From DATKBT01 sp035546295 (GTDB lineage: Bacteria > Acidobacteriota > Thermoanaerobaculia > Multivoradales > Multivoraceae): a stretch of DNA of 64,000 bases. Every line of letters starts with the position of its first letter. Position 1 is the stretch's first letter. Below are positions 45,700 through 55,600 of the stretch, in pieces. Both the position numbers and the translations under genes were made by a program. Below the pieces are notes generated by a model. It was not told the origin of the DNA. It made no database searches and was given only the letters and a program-made list of their open reading frames with translations. The stretch spans positions 155,141 to 219,140 of the forward strand of contig DATKBT010000025.1 in the NCBI GenBank assembly GCA_035546295.1, read 5' to 3'.

Positions 45700-48600
45700 A
45701 TGACCAGCAAAGGTCTTATGCGCGATCTGATCCGTTTCTTCGGCCGGGCGCTCGGCTTCTCCGCCCGGTGCACGGCCGGTCTCGCCGCCGGCGCTCTCCT
45801 GCACGCCGTGGGGGCAGGAGCGCAGACGGCGGACGAGCTCACCGCCGAGCTCCTGAAGATCGACCGGCTGGTCGTCGGCAACCAGATCGACGCCGCAGTT
45901 TCGCTCGGCGAAGACCTGCTCGAGCGGGTCGAGCGGAATCACGGCGGCGACTCTCGCGAGGCTGCCCGCGTCCTCGCCGTGATCGCCCTGGCCCATTGCG
46001 TCGGGCGCCGTGAGATCGATCTCGGCATCGAATTGGCCTCGCGAGCGTCGGAGATCGCGGCGCGCCCGCGCGCAGGCGACGACGCGAGCTTCGACTCCCG
46101 TCCGATGCTGCGGGCGCTCGGCTGGTGTTACCGGCAGGCGGGTCGCTATCAGGATGCGCGCGCGACGCTGGCCCGGGCGATCACCGCGTCGAAGAGTTCG
46201 GCTGCAGATGAGGGGGCCTCGATGTCCGAGCCCTCCGCCTCCTCCGAGCCCGATGTCGATGGCCTCGAGGCGCGCCTGCGGGTCGAGCTCGCGACGATCG
46301 AGCACGACCTGGGCAACCTGCGAGAGGCTCGGACGCTCCTCGAGGAGTCGTTGCGAATGGCGGAGGCAGCGTCGAGCCCGTCCACGCAGCTGATCGGCGC
46401 GAGCCGCAACGCGCTGGGGGTGGTCACCTGGCGCCTCGGCGATCTGGACGCCGCCGCCGGCCACTTCGAGCAGCTCCTCGAGGATGCATCGCGCAACCTC
46501 GGTCCCGATCACGCGCAGATCGCCTCCTTCAGCAACAACTACGGCTTGGTGCTCCAGGATCTCGGCCGCTGGATCGAGGCGCGCCGTCAGTACGAGCGAG
46601 CCGTGGCCATCGCTCGTGCGCGGGATTATCCTTCGCAGGCGGCCTACCTCAACAACCTGGGCAACCTCGCCCAGGACCTGGGCGACTGGAGGGCCGGCGA
46701 GGAGGCATATCGGAGGTCGCTCGAGATCGAAGAGGAGGCGATCGGGCCCGATCACCCGAACCTCGCCCGCACCCTGACCAACCTGGGCAACCTCCTGCGC
46801 GTCACCGGGCGTCTCGACGAGGCCGAACGGCAGTACCGGCGCGCCCTCGACATCCGCGAGCGGACGCTGGGCAGCGACCACCTCGACGTCGCCTACACCG
46901 TGATCAACCTCGGCCACCTCGAGCGCCGCCGGCGGCGCTGGACCCAGGCCGACGAGCTCTATCGACGGGCGCTCGCGATTCGCACCCAGGCACTCGGCGA
47001 ACGGGCTCCGATCGTGGCGCAGACGATCCACGAGCGGGCGCGCCTGCGTCTGCTCGAGGGGCGTTTCGAGGAGGCGATCGCCGATTTCCGGAGGGCTCTC
47101 GAGATCCGCGAGCAGGCCCTGGGACCGGACCACCACGCCGTCGCCAAGACCCTCGCCGACCTCGCGATCGCGGCGACGGCGGCGGGGGACGAGGGGCTCG
47201 CCATAGCGAGCGCGAGTCGCGCCGAGGAGATCGGCCGCCAGCACTATCGGCTCACCGCCCGGCAGCTCACCGAGCGCGAGGGTCTGGGCCTGTCCAGTCA
47301 CCGGGTGGGTGGTCGCGATCTGCTGCTGTCGCTCGCGGTCGGGGCGGGGAGGGGTCGACTCGTCGAACGGTCCTTCGAGGCGGTACTGCGAGCTCGTAAC
47401 GTGGTGCTCGAGGAGCTGTCGATTCGCCAGGAGGCCCTGCGCGACGCGACCCCGGCGCTCGAGTCGAGCTTCTCGGAGCTCCAGAAGGCGAGCGCTCGAT
47501 TGGCGAGGCTGATGGCCACCTCGAGTGCCGAAGGGGATGACCGGGGCGGCGAGATCGAGCGCGCTGCCGCGCTCGTCGATCGGCTCGAGCGCGAGGTCGC
47601 GGAGGGGAGCGAGACTCTGCGTCGATCGCGCGAGCTTCCGTCTCTGGACCAGGTGCTGGCCGGGTTGCCCGCCGAAACGGCGCTGGTGAGCCTGGTTCGC
47701 TATCGGGACTTCATCGCCGGGCCGCTGAGCGAGGGTGAGGGCGAAGGTCTCACGGCTCCGCCGGCGTACGTGGCGCTGGTGGCCGCTGGCGAGGGCGTGC
47801 GCGCCGTCGGGCTCGGAGCCGCGCGGACGATCGATCTCGCGGTGGAGCAGTGGCGACGCCAGATCCGCGCTCCGGCGACCGGCTCCGCTTCCGAGGAGGA
47901 CTACCGGAGGGCGGCGACCTCGCTGCGGCGGGTCCTCTGGGACCCGATCGCCGGAAGCCTGGGCTCGGCGGATCGCGTGCTCGTCGTCCCCGACGGGGAT
48001 CTGCACCTGGTCAATCTCGCGACGCTGCCCGCCGAGGACGGTCGCTACCTCGCCGAGAGCGGACCGCTGTTCCACACGCTGGTCGCCGAAACCGATCTCC
48101 TCCGAGCGCCTTCCGCCAACCGCGGGGGCGGGCTGCTGGCGGTCGGCGACCCCGACTTCGAGTCCGCCGAGATCGGCGCGGCGGGCCTCCTCTCCCAGCC
48201 TGATCGGCGAGCTCCCGAGGCGGGCTCGGAGGCCGTCGCCGCCTCTCCCGCGGTGCAGGGCGAGCTCCGGCGCTGGTGCCCGTCCATCACCGAGACGCGG
48301 TTCGCGGCGATTCCTGGCACCGGCGACGAGGCGCGTGTCGTCGAGAGGCTATGGCGGAGCAGCCACGATCGGGCTGGAGCGATCGACGACGCCGGCTCCT
48401 CGCGGCTGCTGACCGGCGCTGCGGCCAGCGAGTCGGCGGTCAAGTCGCTCGCCAGCGGAAGGCGGATCGTCCACCTCGCCACCCACGGCTTCTCGGTGGG
48501 GCCCGATTGCCAGGTCGCTGGGAGCGGGGTGCGCGGCGTCGGCGGGCTGGCGCCCGCGTCGCGCGAACGCTTCGGCAGGATTCTCTCGGGCCTGGTGCTC

Positions 48601-49008
48601 GCCGGCGCGCACCAGGCGCTCGAGGACCCAGGCGCGAGGGGTGAGGACGGTCTGCTGACGTCGCTCGAGATCGGCGGGCTCGACCTGCGCAGCGCCGAGT
48701 GGGTGGTTCTTTCGGCGTGCGACATGGGCGTCGGACCGTCGGTGGCCGGCGAAGGCGTCCTGGCGATGCATCGCGCTTTCCTGGCGGCCGGCGCCCGCAC
48801 CGTGATCACCAGCCTGTGGCCGGTCGAGGACAGCTCCGCTCGGGAGTGGATGGAGCATCTCTACCGAGCTCGGCTGAGTGAAGGTCTCTCGACGGCCGAA
48901 GCCGTCCGGGCGGCGACTCTGCGCTCCCTCACCCAAAGACGCGCGCGTGAAGCGCAGACCCACCCCTTCTACTGGGGCGCCTTCCTCGCGGTCGGCGACT
49001 GGCGATGA
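45700..49008 (+). CDS. Exported TPR-CHAT protein (caspase-like peptidase domain)
   Basis: 1102 residues. A probable signal peptide (ALGFSARCTAGLAAGALLHAVGAGA) is followed by about ten TPRs of the kinesin-light-chain kind (NNLGNLAQDLGDWRAGEEAYRRSLEI; NLGNLLRVTGRLDEAERQYRRAL), a helical segment near 560-640, and a C-terminal CHAT domain. The His929 in HLATHGFS and Cys1007 in LSACDMG form the clan CD dyad. The start is ATG 45700, or 45718 after AAAGG. CHAT proteins are peptidases in several defence and signalling systems. The exported form here is more likely a cell-envelope component. Substrate unknown. Confidence 0.85.
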   Translation: MTSKGLMRDLIRFFGRALGFSARCTAGLAAGALLHAVGAGAQTADELTAELLKIDRLVVGNQIDAAVSLGEDLLERVERNHGGDSREAARVLAVIALAHCVGRREIDLGIELASRASEIAARPRAGDDASFDSRPMLRALGWCYRQAGRYQDARATLARAITASKSSAADEGASMSEPSASSEPDVDGLEARLRVELATIEHDLGNLREARTLLEESLRMAEAASSPSTQLIGASRNALGVVTWRLGDLDAAAGHFEQLLEDASRNLGPDHAQIASFSNNYGLVLQDLGRWIEARRQYERAVAIARARDYPSQAAYLNNLGNLAQDLGDWRAGEEAYRRSLEIEEEAIGPDHPNLARTLTNLGNLLRVTGRLDEAERQYRRALDIRERTLGSDHLDVAYTVINLGHLERRRRRWTQADELYRRALAIRTQALGERAPIVAQTIHERARLRLLEGRFEEAIADFRRALEIREQALGPDHHAVAKTLADLAIAATAAGDEGLAIASASRAEEIGRQHYRLTARQLTEREGLGLSSHRVGGRDLLLSLAVGAGRGRLVERSFEAVLRARNVVLEELSIRQEALRDATPALESSFSELQKASARLARLMATSSAEGDDRGGEIERAAALVDRLEREVAEGSETLRRSRELPSLDQVLAGLPAETALVSLVRYRDFIAGPLSEGEGEGLTAPPAYVALVAAGEGVRAVGLGAARTIDLAVEQWRRQIRAPATGSASEEDYRRAATSLRRVLWDPIAGSLGSADRVLVVPDGDLHLVNLATLPAEDGRYLAESGPLFHTLVAETDLLRAPSANRGGGLLAVGDPDFESAEIGAAGLLSQPDRRAPEAGSEAVAASPAVQGELRRWCPSITETRFAAIPGTGDEARVVERLWRSSHDRAGAIDDAGSSRLLTGAAASESAVKSLASGRRIVHLATHGFSVGPDCQVAGSGVRGVGGLAPASRERFGRILSGLVLAGAHQALEDPGARGEDGLLTSLEIGGLDLRSAEWVVLSACDMGVGPSVAGEGVLAMHRAFLAAGARTVITSLWPVEDSSAREWMEHLYRARLSEGLSTAEAVRAATLRSLTQRRAREAQTHPFYWGAFLAVGDWR

Positions 49009-49193
49009 GCCGGCGCTTCCCGAAGTCGGGATCGACGAGCCAGCCGATGAGCACTCAGTAGCGGTTGTTGAAGTCGCAGGCGCCGAGCATCGGTGTCCGG
49101 CCGCAACGGAGCACCGAGCGGGCGCGCAGCCGTTCGGGCGCGGCGGGAACCGATCACGTGAAGGCGCGTTGCATCCCCGAAGGGAGCGTCAGC

Positions 49194-52079
49194 ATGAGCT
49201 CGGGACTCCACGTCGGTTGGCTGCTGGATCTGCGCTTCGCGGCGCGCAACCTGCTGCACCGTCCTGCGTTCACCTGGATCGCCGTGATCGCGTTGGGGCT
49301 GGGCATCGGCGCCTCGACCGCGATCTTCAGCGTGCTACACGCGGTGGCGCTGCGGCCGCTACCGTGGCGGGACCCCCAGCAGATCGTCGCCCTGAGCGAG
49401 ATCCGGTCGGACCTGCCGGGGGATCGCGGGCGCGGAGGCTTCCTGCTCGACAACGTCCGCGAGTGGCGCGAGCGATCGAAGACGATGGACTCGCTCGCCG
49501 CCTTCATGGGCACCGGGCTGACCCTCACCGGACGCGACGAGCCGGTCCGGCTCGAAGGGCTGCGCGTGACGCCCGACCTCTTCCGCGTGCTCGGGGTCGG
49601 CGCCGCGATCGGCAGGACCTTCGACTACGAGGAGGTGGACGCCGGCGAGGAGCGGCTCGCGGTCCTCTCGAGCGAAGCGTTCGACCGCTACTTCGGCGCC
49701 GACCAGGCACTGGTCGGCGGCGCGATCAGCCTCGACGGCGAGCCCTACACCCTGCTGGGCGTGATGCCCCCGAGATTCAGCTTCCCCGACGCCTCGGTCG
49801 AGGTCTGGGTGCCGCTCGTGATGCGGCAGTCGTCCGATCCCGGCGGGGTGCGCGAGATCATGCTGCCCGTCATCGGCCGGCTGGCCGACGGCGTCAGCGT
49901 CGAGCAGGCGCAGGCAGAGGGCGCCGTGCTGCTGCGCGAGATCCAGGCCCGGCGAGGCGCCGAGCGGCGCCAGGCGATGGCCCGGGCCCGGCGGGAGGGC
50001 GACGCTCCCGGAACGGAGGGTGAGCGACGGGTGATTCGCCGCGGACCCGGGCCGGACGATCCCGCGGCGGGCGGCGGCGAGCGTCACATCGTTCGACGTG
50101 GACCGGAAGGGGCCGGCGGTCCCGGAGGCGAAGCGACCCCCGGTGAGCGCCGGGTCGTCGTCGGCGGCCCGCCGGGCGCGGCGGAGAGCGCGGACGGCGA
50201 GCGCCGCCTCGTGGTCGGCGGGCCCTCGGGGGGATCGGACGCCGGTCCCGGCCGCGTCGAACGGCGGGAGGTTCTGGGGAGCGCGGAAGGAGAGACGGGC
50301 GACGAAGGGGCCGCCGGCGGGGAGGCCGACGTCGAGATCGCCGGCCGGGGCTCCCGGCCGAACGGACCGGCGCCTCCGGGGCCGACCGTCGAGATCGAGG
50401 AGCCGGCGCGCCCGGAGCGGTCCCTGCGCGTGCTCACCCTGCACGACCAGCAGCTCGAACCGATCCGGCCCGCCATGCGCGTGCTGATCGGCGCCGTCGT
50501 CCTGGTCATGCTGATCGCGTGCGCCAACGTCGCCAACCTGATCTTGACCCGCAACCTGCAACGTCGCCGCGAGCTGGCGACCCGGGCCGCGCTCGGCGCC
50601 GGGCGCGCACGGCTCGGCCGGCTGCTGTTCCTCGAGAGTCTGCTGCTGGGCCTCGGCGGCACGGCGCTCGGGCTGCTGCTCGCCTTCGGCGGCATTCGCT
50701 GGATCCGGACCCTCGATCCGGGCTCGATCCCGCGCCTCGAGGAGGTCGGGCTGCATCCCGCCGTGGTGGCGTTCGCGGTCGCCCTCGCTCTGCTCACTGC
50801 GCTGCTCTTCGGCCTGCTGCCGGCGGCGCTGATGTCGTTCGGCCGGCTGGTCTCGGGGCTCGGGCGCGACGAGGGATCATCGTCGGGCGGCCGTCCGGTC
50901 CAGGGCACGCTGCGCGCCGGTCTCGCGGTCGTCGAGGTTGCCCTGGCGCTGGTGCTCCTGATCGGCGCTGGCCTGCTGTCGAGCTCGTTCCTGCGCCTCG
51001 CCTCGGTCGATCCTGGATACGAGCCCGAAGGCCTGCTTACCGCCCGGGTGTCGCCGCCGCTCGCCCAGTACCCGCCGGGTGAGGCGCGCAACCGGTTCTT
51101 CGACCAGCTCCTCGAGCGGATCGGGACGGTCCCCGGCGTCGAGGCGGCGGCCGTGACCAACATGCTGCCGCCGGCGCAGGGCCGCATCGTTCTGTCGTTC
51201 CAGATCGAGGGGCGGCCGCATTCGAACGACCCGGCGGACTCGATGCAGGGCGACCTGTTCGTGGTCGGCGGCGACTACTTCGCGGCGCTCGGGGTTCCGG
51301 TTCGCGAGGGACGGGTCTTCGACGAGCGCGACCGCGCCGGCGCGCAACCCGTGATCGTGGTCAACGAAGCGCTGGCCAGACGCTACTTCCCCGATGCGCG
51401 CGTGGTCGGTCAACGACTCGCCGAATTCGGCGAGATCATCGGCGTGGTCGGCGACGTCAAGCCGCAGGGGCTCGACTCGGATCCTCAGCCCTCTTTCTAC
51501 CTCCAGATGCCTCAGGCGCCCGACATGCTGATGCAGGCCTTCAACCGGATGCATCTGATCGTGCGCGGCGGCGATCCCGAGGCGCTGATTGCGGCGGTGA
51601 GCACGCAGCTCGCCACGCTCGACCGCAACGTCCCGCTCGAGGGCGTCGAGACGATGGAGCAGCGGCTGTCGGAGTCGGTCGCGCAGCCGCGCTTCTACGC
51701 CGCGATCCTCGGTGTCTTCGCGGTGCTGGCGCTCCTGCTCGCGGTGGTCGGCGTCTACGGCGTGCTCGCCTTCGCGGTGAGCCAGGAGGCTCGCCACACC
51801 GGCATCCGCATGGCGCTCGGCGCGCAGCGCTCGCGCGTCGTCGCGCGCACTCTCGCACGCGGCCTGGTGGTGTCGACGGTGGGCATCGTGCTCGGTCTCG
51901 CCGGCGCGATGCTCCTGCGCGGCGTGCTCGCCGACATGCTCTTCGGCATCGAGGCGACGGATCCGGCAACCATCGCCGTGCTCTCGCTCGTGCTTCTGGT
52001 GGCGGCGGTCGCGGCCTGCTGGGTGCCGGCACGGCGCGCCGCGAGCGCCGATCCGGTCTTGACCCTGCGTCACGAGTGA
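49194..52079 (+). CDS. MacB-like/FtsX-domain permease with inserted repeats (ADOP type)
   Basis: 961 residues, ATG 49194 behind AAGGGAG. The N-terminal LRFAARNLLHRPAFTWIAVIALGLGIGASTAIFSVLHAV and the later periplasmic domain (TPDLFRVLGV, FGEIIGVVGDVK) define the orphan MacB-like permease family expanded in Acidobacteria. Two FtsX-like sets of spans are visible (about residues 430-560 and 840-955). An Arg/Gly-rich region (about 270-390) holds four or five repeats starting GERR(V/L)V. No ATPase gene is adjacent. A GC-rich hairpin (around 52100-52130) follows the gene. Probably an efflux permease; substrate unknown. Confidence 0.85.
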   Translation: MSSGLHVGWLLDLRFAARNLLHRPAFTWIAVIALGLGIGASTAIFSVLHAVALRPLPWRDPQQIVALSEIRSDLPGDRGRGGFLLDNVREWRERSKTMDSLAAFMGTGLTLTGRDEPVRLEGLRVTPDLFRVLGVGAAIGRTFDYEEVDAGEERLAVLSSEAFDRYFGADQALVGGAISLDGEPYTLLGVMPPRFSFPDASVEVWVPLVMRQSSDPGGVREIMLPVIGRLADGVSVEQAQAEGAVLLREIQARRGAERRQAMARARREGDAPGTEGERRVIRRGPGPDDPAAGGGERHIVRRGPEGAGGPGGEATPGERRVVVGGPPGAAESADGERRLVVGGPSGGSDAGPGRVERREVLGSAEGETGDEGAAGGEADVEIAGRGSRPNGPAPPGPTVEIEEPARPERSLRVLTLHDQQLEPIRPAMRVLIGAVVLVMLIACANVANLILTRNLQRRRELATRAALGAGRARLGRLLFLESLLLGLGGTALGLLLAFGGIRWIRTLDPGSIPRLEEVGLHPAVVAFAVALALLTALLFGLLPAALMSFGRLVSGLGRDEGSSSGGRPVQGTLRAGLAVVEVALALVLLIGAGLLSSSFLRLASVDPGYEPEGLLTARVSPPLAQYPPGEARNRFFDQLLERIGTVPGVEAAAVTNMLPPAQGRIVLSFQIEGRPHSNDPADSMQGDLFVVGGDYFAALGVPVREGRVFDERDRAGAQPVIVVNEALARRYFPDARVVGQRLAEFGEIIGVVGDVKPQGLDSDPQPSFYLQMPQAPDMLMQAFNRMHLIVRGGDPEALIAAVSTQLATLDRNVPLEGVETMEQRLSESVAQPRFYAAILGVFAVLALLLAVVGVYGVLAFAVSQEARHTGIRMALGAQRSRVVARTLARGLVVSTVGIVLGLAGAMLLRGVLADMLFGIEATDPATIAVLSLVLLVAAVAACWVPARRAASADPVLTLRHE

Positions 52080-52318
52080 CCAGCGACTCGTAGCGGTCGG
52101 TCGCCGCGCCGGCCCCTTGCGCCGGCCGACGACGACGCGGTGATAGGGCGATCGTCGACCCGGTCGTCCACTGCGACGGGCTGCGTCTGTCCGTGTCGTC
52201 TGCTCGGGACCGCGGGACCCGGGTCGGGATCGCCTCGAGGGACTCGCCGCGCCCGGGCGCGAGCCTTCCTCCGAGGGCTCCGGGGTTGGTGCTCGGAGAC
52301 GCCTGCGCACCCGTCCCG

Positions 52319-52669
52319 CTAAAGCGCGCCGACCAGCGCCTTCAGTCGTCGCAGGGTCCGGGGCGAGATGCAATAGCAGACGCGCGGGCCGTCGACCTCG
52401 CCGCGGATGAGGTCTGCCTCGCGCAGGATCTTGAGGTGCTGCGACACCGTCGACTGGGCGAGCGGCAGCTCCCGGACGATGTCGCCGCACACGCACTGCC
52501 CCCGTCGCGCCAAGAGGCGCAGGATCTGAACGCGCGCGGGGTGTCCGAGCGCCTTGCCCACCCGCGCGAGCTCGCGATCGGCCGCATCGCCCTCGACCGG
52601 CCGGAGGTCGAGCTCCTCCTCCTCCGGTGGGCACGGGCAATCGTCGAGCGAAGCTGCTTCAGAGATCAT
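52319..52669 (-). CDS. ArsR-family transcriptional regulator
   Basis: 116 residues. Winged-helix core: ALGHPARVQILRLLARRGQCVCGDIVRELPLAQSTVSQHLKILREADLIRG. CVCGDIV matches the Cys-x-Cys metal motif of ArsR/SmtB arsenic sensors, and the N-terminal CPC adds another pair. The start ATGA overlaps the stop of the upstream gene, so the two are co-transcribed. The target is unknown; a metal or metalloid is likely. Confidence 0.85.
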   Translation of the reverse strand: MISEAASLDDCPCPPEEEELDLRPVEGDAADRELARVGKALGHPARVQILRLLARRGQCVCGDIVRELPLAQSTVSQHLKILREADLIRGEVDGPRVCYCISPRTLRRLKALVGAL

Positions 52670-53358
52670 CGCTTGGAGACGATACCAGGGAGGAGCATGC
52701 GATCACGACGAGTCGGTCGGGAGTCGTCGGGCGCGAGCAGCGTCCGCCCCTGGACGCTGGCAATGCGGGTGATCGCCGCGCACGCTTCGGCGACGCGGCT
52801 GGCTTGGAGAGTCGCCGCAGTCGCGCCGTCAGGGGCGGCCGAGGAGGCGGCGATCCTCTGGCGATCGGCGAGGACGAATGCGCGAAGCTCGTTGGCGCGG
52901 TCCTCGACAGATCGGGCCGATGCTGCATCGTCGTGAGCGAGCGCGTCGGCCAGGCCGGCGAGCAGGCCGGAGAGCACCTCGGCGCCCTCGACGGGTGGGC
53001 CTGGCGTCTTCGTGTCGTCGTTCGTCGTACCGTCGCGACAAAGGCCTTCGGCCAGCGCTGCCAGCCGCTCGATCTGCGGAGAGCTCCAGGCCAGGCTGAG
53101 CGAGAACGACAGGTCGCGCGCTGGAGCTGAGGCCAGATGGGCGTGCAAGAGGCGACGCACCAGGGCGGCGGCCGTTGCCCCGGCGAGGCCCTCCGCTCTG
53201 GCTCTTCCCGGGTCCTTCGCAGGCGAGCAGACCGCAGTCGCCAGGCGACGGAGCTCGCAAACGACCTCCTCGACTGCCGCGTCGAGGTGAGGGGAGCTCA
53301 GCGGGCCGAGCCCGAGGAATCGGCGCAGCCTCGGTCGCCGGTTCCGGTGTTCGTTCAT
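52666..53358 (-). CDS. Protein of unknown function upstream of the ArsR gene
   Basis: 230 residues starting MNEHRNRRPRLRRFLGLG; no strong Shine-Dalgarno, and TATCGT lies about 12 bases before the ATG, so it may be leaderless. The protein is mostly Ala-rich helices with no recognised motif. It overlaps arsR by ATGA. The divergent neighbour is chrA. The frame is open upstream to 53661, but that part lacks protein-like character. Confidence 0.5.
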   Translation of the reverse strand: MNEHRNRRPRLRRFLGLGPLSSPHLDAAVEEVVCELRRLATAVCSPAKDPGRARAEGLAGATAAALVRRLLHAHLASAPARDLSFSLSLAWSSPQIERLAALAEGLCRDGTTNDDTKTPGPPVEGAEVLSGLLAGLADALAHDDAASARSVEDRANELRAFVLADRQRIAASSAAPDGATAATLQASRVAEACAAITRIASVQGRTLLAPDDSRPTRRDRMLLPGIVSKR

Positions 53359-53645
53359 CGTCGATTTACGATAGCATGAGGTGATGCCGCTTCCGGGAGG
53401 TGCTGGCGCCAAACCTGGCCGTCGCTGAGCCCGCGACCAGGAGTTTCCAGCCCCGCAGCGGCCCGACGCCCCCCGCGCCGTCTCGGTGATCGCGGGATCT
53501 CCGAGACGCTTCCGCCCTGAGCCCTCGGCCCTCAACCGGTCGAGGGTCTCCGGTGCAGAGCCCACCCAGGAGACCAGGTCCGTGACTCGGTAGAGCGGGC
53601 CGGGATGGAGTCTTCGTCGGCGGTTCGTGCGAGGCTTCCAGCACC

Positions 53646-55049
53646 GTGCAGAGCGACCCACCCGCAGACTCCCCCCCGCCGATCGAGCCGCCGACCGAGC
53701 CCCTCGTGGCGAGGGTCCCCTTCGGGGAGGCCTTCCGCGTCTGGTGCCGGGTCGCCGCGCTCTCCTTTGGTGGGCCGGCGGGCCAGATCGCCGTGATGCA
53801 GCGGATTCTGGTCGACGAGAAGCGGTGGATCGGCCAGGATCGCTTTCTCCACGCGCTCAACTACTGCATGCTGCTCCCTGGCCCGGAGGCGCAGCAGCTC
53901 GCCACCTACGTCGGCTGGCTGCTCCACCGCACCCGCGGCGGGCTGGTCGCGGGGACGCTCTTCGTGCTGCCGGGTTTCCTGTCGATCCTGGCGCTCAGCG
54001 TGCTCTACGCTGGTTTCGGAGAGTCCCTGGTGGTCGCCGCGATCTTCTTCGGGCTCAAGCCCGCGGTGCTCGCGATCGTGGTCGAGGCGCTGGTGCGCAT
54101 CGGGCGGCGGGCGCTGCAGAGCCCGGCGAGCGGATTGGTGGCCGCCGGCGCCTTCGTCGCGATCTTCTTCTTCGACGTGCCGTTCCCCTGGATCGTCGGC
54201 GTCGCTGCGCTCGTGGGCTGGGGCAGCGCCGGGCGCCGCCGCCGGCGGGAGGGCCGGGAGGCTGCAGATCCCGAGGCGGCAGGTCCCGAGGTGAGCGTCG
54301 AGGCGCCGGCGGGGCGGCCGGCCGTCCGTCGCGCTCTGCGGATCACGGCGGTCTGGCTGGCTCTGTGGTGGGGACCGGTGCTCGCGCTGTGGGCGCTGTT
54401 CGGGCCCGAGAGTGTGTTCCTGCAGGAGAGCCTGTTCTTCAGCAAGGCCTCGGTGGTGACCTTCGGCGGCGCCTACGCGGTGCTCGCGTACATCGCCCAG
54501 CGCGCGGTGGAGGATTTTGGGTGGCTGGCGCCGGGCGAGATGCTCGACGGTCTGGGCATGGCCGAGACGACGCCGGGACCGCTGATTCAGGTCGTGCAGT
54601 TCGTCGGCTTCATGGGCGCCTACCGGTTCCCGGGCACGCTCGATCCGATGGTGGCCGGTGTCCTAGGCTCGGTGGTCGTGACCTGGGTGACCTTCGTGCC
54701 CTGCTTTCTCTGGATCTTCCTGGGCGCGCCCTATGTCGAGTGGCTGCGGGGCCGCCGCGCCCTCTCCGAGGCGCTCTCGGCGATCACGGCCGCGGTGGTG
54801 GGCGTGATCCTGAACCTGGCGGTCTGGTTCGCGCTGCACACGCTGTTCGGCGAGGTGACGGTGGTCGAACAGGGCTGGCTGCGGCTCTTCCTCCCGGAGT
54901 GGAGCCGCGTCGAGTGGGGCGCGGTGGTGATCGCCGCAGGCGCATTCCTCGCGCTCTTCGGGCTGCGCTGGGGCATGCTGCGCACGCTCGCGGCGAGCGT
55001 CGCGATCGGTCTCCTGTGGACGACGCTCGCAGGTGGGGCGGGAGGCTGA
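53646..55049 (+). CDS. chrA: Chromate transporter ChrA family
   Basis: 467 residues from a GTG, with two CHR domains. The first has SFGGPAGQIAVMQRI, RFLHALNYCMLLPGPEAQQLATYVG; the second FSKASVVTFGGAYAVLAYIAQRAV, GMAEATP-like (GLGMAETTPGPL) and VQFVGFMGAYR. About ten membrane spans. The family exports chromate, using the membrane potential or sulfate exchange, though many members have untested substrates. The neighbouring ArsR-type regulator points to metal-stress control (inference). Confidence 0.9.
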   Translation: MQSDPPADSPPPIEPPTEPLVARVPFGEAFRVWCRVAALSFGGPAGQIAVMQRILVDEKRWIGQDRFLHALNYCMLLPGPEAQQLATYVGWLLHRTRGGLVAGTLFVLPGFLSILALSVLYAGFGESLVVAAIFFGLKPAVLAIVVEALVRIGRRALQSPASGLVAAGAFVAIFFFDVPFPWIVGVAALVGWGSAGRRRRREGREAADPEAAGPEVSVEAPAGRPAVRRALRITAVWLALWWGPVLALWALFGPESVFLQESLFFSKASVVTFGGAYAVLAYIAQRAVEDFGWLAPGEMLDGLGMAETTPGPLIQVVQFVGFMGAYRFPGTLDPMVAGVLGSVVVTWVTFVPCFLWIFLGAPYVEWLRGRRALSEALSAITAAVVGVILNLAVWFALHTLFGEVTVVEQGWLRLFLPEWSRVEWGAVVIAAGAFLALFGLRWGMLRTLAASVAIGLLWTTLAGGAGG

Positions 55050-55177
55050 GGCGAGTCGGGCCGGCTGGAAGCAGCGACCGGGCGCGGCGAGAGGCACGCA
55101 AGCCCCATCCCTTCACCTGCGAAGGAGAGCGATCGCACGCCATCCCGGTCGGCCCGGCCTCGAAGCGGGGCTCGTCC

Positions 55178-55600
55178 TCATGAACGTCTCGCGCTCCCGC
55201 CGCGGGCGTGATCGACGCTCCAGATGCCGGGGCCGCGGGCGGCGATGAACAGGAAGACGAAGCAGTAGAACGCCGCCAGCTCGCCGCCGTTGTTGAGCGG
55301 GAAGAACGAGCTGGTGCCGTGGACCATCCAGTACGCGACCGCCATCTCGCCCGAGGCGAGGAACGCCGCGGCGCCCGTGAACAGCCCGATCATCACCAGG
55401 ATGCCGCAGACCAGCTCGATCGTCCCGGCGCCATAGATCACGTAGGCGGGGGAGCCCTCGGGCGTGGGCGCCGGGTAGCCGAACAGCTTCTGGGTGCCGT
55501 GCCAGAGGAACAGGAAGCCGGTGACGATGCGCATCATCGCGTAGGTCTGCTCCGTCAGGTTCGCGAGTGGAGCGGTGAGCGTGGTGGATCGAGACGCCAT
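55178..55600 (-). CDS. DoxX family membrane protein
   Basis: 140 residues with four hydrophobic segments. RIVTGFLFLWHGTQKLFGYP near the N-terminus is the DoxX mark, followed by ELVCGILVMIGLFTGAAAFLASGEMAVAYWMVH. The ATG at 55600 follows AAAGGAGG. DoxX proteins are linked to quinone oxidation and oxidative stress; the exact role is unclear. It is divergent from the cytochrome oxidase operon. Confidence 0.88.
   Translation of the reverse strand: MASRSTTLTAPLANLTEQTYAMMRIVTGFLFLWHGTQKLFGYPAPTPEGSPAYVIYGAGTIELVCGILVMIGLFTGAAAFLASGEMAVAYWMVHGTSSFFPLNNGGELAAFYCFVFLFIAARGPGIWSVDHARGGSARRS

Noticed and set aside
45466..48075. Minus-strand open frame of about 870 codons opposite sppA and the CHAT gene
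   Set aside because: Shadow of GC-rich codons. The plus-strand TPR and SppA motifs are unmistakable.
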